Positions 25,701-34,700 of a stretch of 64,000 nt of DNA are shown piece by piece (position 1 is the first letter of the stretch; every line of letters starts with the position of its first letter). The position numbers and the translations under genes were made by a program. The notes under the pieces are model-generated. The model saw only the letters and a program-made list of their open reading frames with translations. It did no database searches and was not told where the DNA came from. Origin of the DNA: Lepturacanthus savala (taxonomy: Eukaryota; Chordata; Actinopteri; Scombriformes; Trichiuridae); contig CM060481.1 in NCBI GenBank assembly GCA_030544235.1, positions 19,503,892 to 19,567,891 of the forward strand, read 5' to 3'.

Positions 25701-28700
25701 TGATGCGCAAGATCATCTTCCTCCAGCGCTGGGTCAGAGCTCGTCTGCAGAGGCAAGAGTTTTTGGACATGAGACGGGCTGCCATCTTGATCCAGGTAAA
25801 CACAGGAGATTTTTTTTTGGCCATGTCAACACATGTGTTTAATTTGCCATGTTTCTTTTTTTAGTTAAAAAGGAATTATTCTATAATCCTTATGTTTTTT
25901 TTTTTCTTAGCGATCCTGGCGCAGGTACTGCAAAGAGGAGCGAAAGCACCGAGCTGCTACTATAATCCAGGCTGTTTGGAGAGGGCACAGACAGAGATCA
26001 GAGTTCTGCCGCCAAAGACAGGGTGCCACCAAAATACAAGCTCTGGTCAGAGGACACTCAGCAAGGAGGAGGTAACAACTCACACATTCAGCAGGGCTTT
26101 TTGTTTGTGTCTCTATAGTTATTTTTTTAAGACAGTAAATTAAAAATTATAGATCATTAATGTGGTATCCGTCCAAGTGTATTGAAATTTTAGAGACCGT
26201 TTTGTGAAATGCACTATAAGAAAATGTGGATTGAAGCCTGTTACCATTCTTTATTATTGGTAGAAGCAGAGCTCATAAGAGACCACAACTGTCAGCTGAG
26301 TGTCAACTGTTGTCATGGATACATGACTTTTCTTTGCTGTTTTCCATCAAGAATGACATTAATATTCATTCTTTTATTAGATACACAACAGTACAGCCTT
26401 GATTTATTCGCAAAAATCTGTTTCCATAGACAAAAGCCACATTTTGTTTTTATCAATACACTGACAAATCCACCCCCACCAAGTGTAAAAACTTTCATGT
26501 GAATTTTCAGGCTTTCTTTTTATTTATGGTATTTCTATCCAAGTATTTATTTGCAATTTTTGAAAATGCAAAAAAAGAAAAGGTGGATGGAAATGCAACT
26601 AAGGGAAGCAACATTTTAAAAAACCTTACAACACAAAGATTTGCTTTTGTAATTGTACAATTATATTTTTATTTTGTGTATTTCAGGTGCCACTCCATGC
26701 GTGAGGAAAAACAAAAAAAGGAGCACGAGGAAAGAGAAGCTCAGCGGAGGGCAGAAGAAGAGGAAAGGAGGAGGAGGGAAGAGGAGGAAGAGAGGAGGAG
26801 GATGGAAGAGGAGGAAGAAAGAAGAAAGGCAGAAGAGGAGGAAGCAAGGAGGCGAGCGGAGGAGGAGGAGGCAGCCAGGAAAGCACAAGAAGCTGAGGCT
26901 GAAGCAGCAGCACAGAAACAGAGAGAAGAAGAAGAGAAAAGAGGAGCAGGAGAGCCTCAAACCAGAGAGGATCCAGATATTGAGCTGGTCACAGAGGAGA
27001 TGCTGGATGACAACCTCGTAGTCCAGGAGTTGGAGGAGGACGAGGATGGAGAGGTCACAGCAAGCTCACATCCAGAGGAGGAACAGGGCAAAGACGAGGA
27101 AGATGATGACGAGTGGTTGGAAGCGGAGGAAGAGGATGGTGAACCTCTATCTCCCACATCTGATTTAGAGACCAATGGTACCCTGGCTGAGGCTGGACCT
27201 CAGCTGCATGAAGAGGAGGAGGATTCGGAGAATCAAACACTAGGAGAGTCAAATGCAAAACCCACTCTGCCCTCCGATGGGGCCACACTCCCAGGCACGT
27301 CTCCAGGTCAGCAGTCGGATAAACAGGCTCCCGGCACGACCTCCCGCACCGACCAGAAGAGAGCGCGGCCTCTAGTTAAGAGCCAGACGTCCAGGAGCCA
27401 GGAGAAGAGAGAGCAGAGGAGACGTAGAGGGCTCGAGCACAACCAGAGAGAGAGTGAACGAGCTGCCTCGACCTCCTCCTCCTCAGCTGTTAGCCAGGAG
27501 AGCGCCAAGCTAAAAGACCGGACAGACAGCAAGGAGCTCGACCAGTACACCTTCGTGGCCTGGAAAATGAAGGACGACAAAGGAGGGAAGAAGGAGGGAA
27601 AAACTTCCCCTCCCTCCGCCGGTCCCGTTCGTCCATCCACGTTATCCCTGCAGCCCACAGACTCTGTGCCCGAGAGGAACGGCCTCGGAGAGGTCGCTGG
27701 TGCGGTGAGCCTGCAGCGCCGTCCCGGAGCGATAAAGGAGAAGCCAGAGAAGTGGAGAGGCAGGAGGAGTGATGGAGAGCGCTCTGAAAACACCAGTCCT
27801 CCTCCACCTCACAACAGAGAGGAAAGGAGGAAAAAACAGCCACTGTACGTCTCCCATTCAATTCTGAGCTCTACCCCCACTGCAAAACTGTTATATCTCT
27901 AACAAATAGCAGTTCTAGGTTCTGACATATCTTTCCATAAATTAATTTGCTGTCGTCTATATATTTCTCTGTCTATTCATCTGCAGGAGTGAAGCAGCTT
28001 CATCATCAGTTGACAGTTTGTCTCCAAGCTCTGAAGCTGGTGCTTTTTCAGCCAGAGAGGTATTTTAAATCTTGATCTATTTTATTTAGTATAGTTTCAT
28101 ACGACTGCAAGTCCTATAGTATCAGATATTAACCTTGGACAATCATATCTATATGACAAAATTATTTTCTACAATATTAATAACAATTTAAATATTTATT
28201 TATGAACAACTTTTATAGCGCGTCACTCAGAGACGTTTGACATTAAAAGTCCAAAATTAGAGTCAAAAATTTTAATTAATTTTCCTGTACTGGTAGTGCA
28301 AATCTGGATTCTCTAATCGCCTTTTTTGTGGTTGTTGTTCTGCAGATGATTTTCTCCCCAGAAAGCCATGCCGAGGCCTCCAAGGGAAGCTCCATCCGAA
28401 GAAGACATCCAGATGGTTCCAGCCAACAAGACTCCCACTCCTTCCCATCCACACCAGACAAGTACTGCACTGATCTGAACTGATCTAAAGACGCACAATC
28501 TACTGATGTGGTGCAGCTTAGTTGTTGCTCATGAAAACAAAATGTATCAAAGGTCAACATATGTAAATATGTTGGTCAGTACGTTTTGTCTGGAAATCAG
28601 ATGGATATTTAAACTCACTGTAAATCCCTCGGTCTCTGTTACAATGTGTGACTCGAGTCTTATTGTTCATGGGAAAGTTCTTTGTTTCATATTATATATT

Positions 28701-31700
28701 CAAACAATCTTCTGCTCCATCTGAGGCCTGGGCACGTTCACGGGCGGAAATTCCTCACAACCCTGCTAATAAATTTAACTAACTAATGTATTTACCCCGA
28801 ATGGATTTATAGGTCCAAACTGGATGTTTATCTAGAGTTTTATCCGCAACTGGATCGTTTTGTTTTCAATTTGTATTGTTGCTATGGTGACAAGCACTGG
28901 AGCGAAGCTGGAATATGTGGCACTTTAAAAACCAGACTCCCTCCCTTCCGAATTTGTCTTGATAGTTTAAAACAGTATATCAGTAAGAACACAAAACATG
29001 TCAGAAACATAACATCTGTGGGTTGTAACTCATGACTTTCATTTTTTTGCGCTCAACAAGGCGTGTGAATATCCGCTACAGCTTCTTTTATTTCTGAACC
29101 CTGTAGGTCAGGCGGTTTCTTCAGCAAGATTTTGAAAAAACGACCACAGAAGGAGGCACAGACGCCGGACAACGGAGAGTTGACACTCGCTCAGGTTCTC
29201 ACCGAAAAACCGACAGGAGGAGAAGGTAAACGATTCACTGGTTTCATGGCACCTCAGGCAGGGGGAAGCAGCTTTATTCCTTTAATTGGTTTGTGCTTTT
29301 TGGAGGTGTCAAATCTGGTAATGATTCTGTTCTTTTAATAAAATAAAATATTTAAAATAAACATATATAATAAAATAGGATTATATAATTCATTATATTT
29401 TATCACTAAAATAGCTGAATGTTTCATTACCCACCTCTAAACTGCACTATAACTGCTGGAATGTTGCAGCTCCCTCAGTCAGAAGTGAGACATACAGATA
29501 AAACACAGGTCTATTAACATTATTATTCACAAGCCTTAACTAATCCTACTGCTTGTTTTTTTTGAGAAACCACTGACCCGTGCAGGATTGTGTCCAGTAT
29601 TAATTGCAATAACTTTACTCTGGGTTGTGTTTCATCCATTCTGCATCAGAGGTTTAGGCAAGGCAAGTTTATTTGTATAGCACATTTCAACAAGGTAATT
29701 CAAAGTGCTTTACATAAAACGTTAAAAGCATCAAGAAACAATTGAAAAAGGAAAAAAAAACAAAAACATATTAAAAATTTAAAGATTTAAATTTAGAGTT
29801 CATTTTGAGAATTACCCTCTTCTCTATATGTCTGATCTTGCTTTGTGATGATGAATACCAACACCTTCTCCCCTCCATTTCAGCCCCCACGTCTGGACAC
29901 CCGTCTCGACCTCTCTCCCACCCCCACGGGGAGCGAACCGGGAAAGGTCTAAGCCGCAACCCCACCATAAAAATCAGCCGTGCCACACGGGTCTCTGAGC
30001 AGTGGAACGCCTCGCTGGATCGTGAGATCACAAACGCTAACGAGCTGCGGCATCTTGACGAGTTTTTGGGGAACCAGGTAAACGAAAGGAGTCAAGAAGT
30101 TTGCTTATTTTAGAAAAATGATTTTACCTGACGTTTACAAAGGGACACTAAATCGTTTTGTTTGCGTTCTCCTCTAGGTCAATGACTTCCGCTCCAGGGG
30201 GAAGTCGCTATCTGATGCAGAGGGAATCTTTGTAGCAGCCACCATGCAGTTCAGAGACACTATCAAAGCCATGTATTCTCTCCCTGTACGTCCGTCTGCA
30301 GACACACGAACGTGAAACCCCACACTGTACACACACACACACACATCTTCTCCACTTAATAATTTTCTAACTCTGTCCTCTTTTTGTTCCCAGAATCTCA
30401 TGATTGGCTACAAAGGTCTGATGACAGGTTACCAGAACAAAGTGATCCACCTGGCGGGAGACAAACAGAAAGCGGAAGTCCAACTTGTGGTCAACCTGTT
30501 CCAGTCGGTGCTGGACGGCTTCATCAGAGGAGAAATGAAGAAGGCCGAGGCTGAGCCTGTGAAGGTGAAACATAACAATGTTCTCACTGGGATTTATTGA
30601 CCTGAATTAGTGGGATTTAAAATCCTTAATCCATGTTTGTGTTCTCTGTCTTATTTTCAGCCTAAAGCTAGAAAGAAGAGGCGGAAAAAAGATAAAAGTG
30701 TAAGTGCACAGGGACGATCTTCAATTTGAATTATTATTATATGAGTTATTCGTCTTTGATAATAGTGCATATTCGATGTAAATATCAATTTCTAACTGGG
30801 TTATTTATTATTGTTAGATGGAGAGCCCCCTGGATCACGTTTTCATCAACTATCAGGTCAACATTATGCAGTCATGTGACCAGTGTACGTCTTACATCTG
30901 GGGCATGGAGAAGGCCTACATGTGTAACTGTGAGTTACCACCCCAACACTAGAATGTTTTCATAAAAAAAATGTACTTTTAGCACTAACTTATATATTTT
31001 CTTATCTCACATTAAAGATTGCAAAATGGTGTGCCACAAGAAGTGCCTTAGTAAAATAGTGACTGACTGCTCCACCTTCTGTGCCAAAAAGGTATGATTT
31101 TATTTATGTAAAACACAGACTGGATAAATTATGGGTTTAGGGAGATTTTCAGACAGACTTATTTAAAGAACCTGTCTAGATCAGTCGCGTCAAACACAGT
31201 GGGCCACATTTTACACAATTTAATCTTAATTGTGTTGGACCAGTAAAAATGTACTTATAAATAACACCTACAAATTCCTCCCCCTCTTTTTATGTAAATA
31301 ATGCGTGATGAATATAATTTATTATATTTATGAAACAGGAGAGATGTCAAAAAATGCAATTTCAACTGATGTCTCAATCATTCCATATTATTATATATAT
31401 TATATTTTATGCAATTATGTAACTGGAAAAAATACAAGATTCAAAATCACAGTTTGAACATTAAATGTCAAACTGTAAATATTTGATTCCTTGAGCCCTG
31501 AAAGATTCTCACTGACTTCACATTTCTATGAAGAAATAGGAACTGGTGCATTTTCTGGAAGATAAAGGAATAAAAGGGGAAAAGGAATTATATAGAGAAT
31601 ATCTAAATATAATATAAATTGTAACGGAGTATATCTGTCAAAACAAGTAAAAAGAAAGCATCCTTTATCTTATAACTCAACATCCCATAGCAAACTTGAT

Positions 31701-34700
31701 TGTAGTGGAGTATATGTGATAGATTGTGATGATGGACCAGATGAGTAGAGTTCTCAGTGATTGCTGCTGTCCTCAGAGCGACGAGGAGTCCGGCGGGCTG
31801 CACTTCGGGGTGCGCGTGTGTCACCTGGTCAACGACAAGACTCCGGTTCCCGTGGTGCTGGAGATGATGCTGGAGCATGTGGAGATGAATGGTCTCTACA
31901 CTGAGGGCATCTACCGCAAGTCGGGCTCCGCCAACCGCATGAAAGAGCTGCACCAGCGGCTAGAGACCGGTTAGCCCCCTTCTGTTTATCATTTTCTCAG
32001 CCTTTTATCAGTTTACCTACAATCTCTGTCACAGCTCCTTCACTGATTTGTATACTGTTACATTGTCGGTGTGTTTAGACCCCCACCAGGTCTGCCTGGA
32101 AGACTACCCCATCCACACAGTGACGGGCCTGGTGAAACAGTGGCTGAGGGAGCTGCCAGATCCACTCATGACCTTCACATATTACAATGACTTCCTGCAT
32201 GCAGTCGGTGAGGAGGACTCTCCCCACCAGGGGGAAACAATTCACAAGAATTGTTTTTTGTTGATTAAGTGAAGCTAAAATTTTATTTTACTGCTGGAAA
32301 CCTTCATCAGTTGTGATTTAAAATGAAATTGAAATTGAAAAAAACAATAACGGGGCTATTGTTGGTTGTATCGATTCGTTACGTGTTTTTCTCCTGTTGC
32401 TAGAACTCCCAGAGAAGCAGGAGCAGCTTCACACCATCTATAAATTGCTGGAGGAGCTTCCACCAGCAAACTTCAACACATTAGAGAGACTCATCTTCCA
32501 CCTCGTCAGGTAGCAATTCTCCCACCATGGTTTACTTTAGAGAACAGACTCACATATTTTTCAAGTCTTGACTTTTTTATGTCTTAAATCAACACTCAGA
32601 TGCCCGAGTGAACACTGAAACAAGGTTTTCTTTGCATAATCCTTATGTTTATTATGACCATTAGAAGATCCCTTCATAATGCACTTACGATAGAAGCGAC
32701 GGGGGCCAAAATCCACAGCCTTACGTCTGTGCAAATTGTATTTAAAAAAAATTATCAGAAACCAATATAATGCTTCAATCATTCAAATGTGTTTCTCTTT
32801 TTGTTACTGTATTTCCACTGCAGCTCAACAGGGAAACATTTTTGATGGAAGTCTGTAAATGTGGCAGATATCCACTTGACATGACTGCTCCAGACTGCTG
32901 AAGACTTATACACTGCAACAGTGAATTTTTGCCTCCATCATTTTATTGGGGGTGGGGATACTTTAACAGCCAGTTTAAACAGAAGGAATGATTATAGCGA
33001 GGAAAATATCTTTCACTGATCATTAAGGCACCTGATGTTCCTTCAAGGCCACTTGTCCTCAAAATATATGTACCGGCACACTGATTGGACTTTAATGTCT
33101 TGCTACATACTTAATCTATTTATCTCAGCAAATTACTTAGGTCATTGCCCAGTAATCTCTCACCAACGCAATTCTGAATGGATTAAATCAAAACAGAAAA
33201 AATCTCCTTTCCATTAAGCAATAGAAACAACAAACCCACAACTCTGGTGGAACTAAATGTTAATGTTTATATCCAATCAATTCTCTTGCAGGGTTTGTAA
33301 AAATGAGACGGACAACCGCATGTCTTCTAACTCGTTGGCCATAGTATTTGCCCCTTGTATCCTCCGCTGCCCAGACAGTGCAGACCCGCTGCTCAGCATG
33401 AAGGATGTTGCCAAGACCACCATGTAAGACTGCCTCGAAAGGAAAAACAAACCGCTTTTCCACTGTGTAGATCTCCTCTTTTTTTTCATACCGCCTACAA
33501 GTCACAGGAACAACTGTAAATATGCACAATACTGTTCGACAGGTGTGTGGAGATGCTAATCAACGAGCAGATCAGACGCTACAACGAGAAGATGGAGGAG
33601 ATCGAGCAGCTGGAGTACGCCGAGGCCCTGGCTGTAAACCAGCTCAAACTCAAGAGAAAGAACACGGTGAGGAAGGAAAACCTGCGTGCTCCGGATCACC
33701 GTTGTTGGATTTAATGTGATCCCAACGCCACGGCAGTAGTTAGATCACTGTTTAGCCTCATTACTGGATGTAAAGAAAATGAATCTCAACATTTGGAGTA
33801 GAAAAAAAAAGAGTTGGTTTATAATTGACTTAACAGTCATATTTTCTTGCATCATTTAAATCATGAAGAGCAGTAGCAGTTTAGGCGACGTGCAGACTGC
33901 AGCCTGAAGTGACCCAAATCTGATTTTTTTTTTCTCTATGCAAACTTTATCTGATATTTTAATGACAGCTTGATACCGATCCAATTTTAAATGCGACAGG
34001 CCACTTGAATATGTCCTAAAACCGATTCATATCTGATCTTTTGACATGTGACTTCAGTCTAGACGGCCAGGTTGCGTTCCTCTGACCTACACGTTTGAAG
34101 TAGGTGGAAGCCTGAAAAAAGCAGTAACCGTGGCCAAAAACCTTGCTCTTTTCTTCCTTAATCTCCTCCTTAAAACAAATATGTTGTACATGTGCTGGCT
34201 CCAGTAGGACAGCATCTTTAAAATCAGATACTCATGACCAGTGAGCACACTCGCTGCATAGATACGTATATACATGTGTATATACATATATATTTTTGTG
34301 TGTATGTATACATCTATGTGACATTTTTGTGTCCTCCAATGCAAATCCGTGACACTTTTAAAGCGTTTAAAGTTCATATACAAGTCAATATAATTGGAAA
34401 CCTGAATGGCCTTGCAAAAAAACCTGATTTCACAAAAAAAAAAATCTCAATCAAGCGACGAGACCTGCAGTCTGAACGTAGCCTTAGATGCTGTTGTTCG
34501 TAGGTTACATGGGTAACATGGCAATAATGTTCCTTGTCTCTCTGTAGCACTGCTGGCATTTACCTCTCAGGTTCTCAGCTCCTTACAAAGGAGTGCTGGT
34601 ATGTATCATCCAGTTCTCCCGGTGCAGTAGATCTCGTAGATGTAGTGATGGAGTTCTTTAATGTGCCATGCAGAAGAAGCAGCCTGTGCATGGCATGTTA

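Larger units (their letters stand above)
27987..30699 (+). other. myo9b: MYO9B tail between ER/K region and C1 domain
   Basis: Seven exons. Exons 27987-28059 and 28346-28461 are Ser-rich and poorly conserved. Exon 29107-29225 has a basic block [14 protein letters not shown]. Exon 29884-30077 begins the conserved MYO9 tail ([13 protein letters not shown], then [17 protein letters not shown]). It continues through 30178-30285 and 30394-30564 ([30 protein letters not shown]). The small exon 30661-30699 encodes a basic patch ([11 protein letters not shown]) just before C1, which could serve as a membrane or nuclear targeting signal; that role is inference. Confidence 0.85.

Noticed and set aside
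26661..26960. Minus-strand Leu/Phe/Ser-rich frames and a plus-strand Lys/Arg-rich frame
   Set aside because: Products of the GAG/GAA repeat read in wrong frames.
27308..27861. Overlapping minus-strand frames of 161 and 123 codons
   Set aside because: Antisense shadows of the purine-rich MYO9B tail exon.
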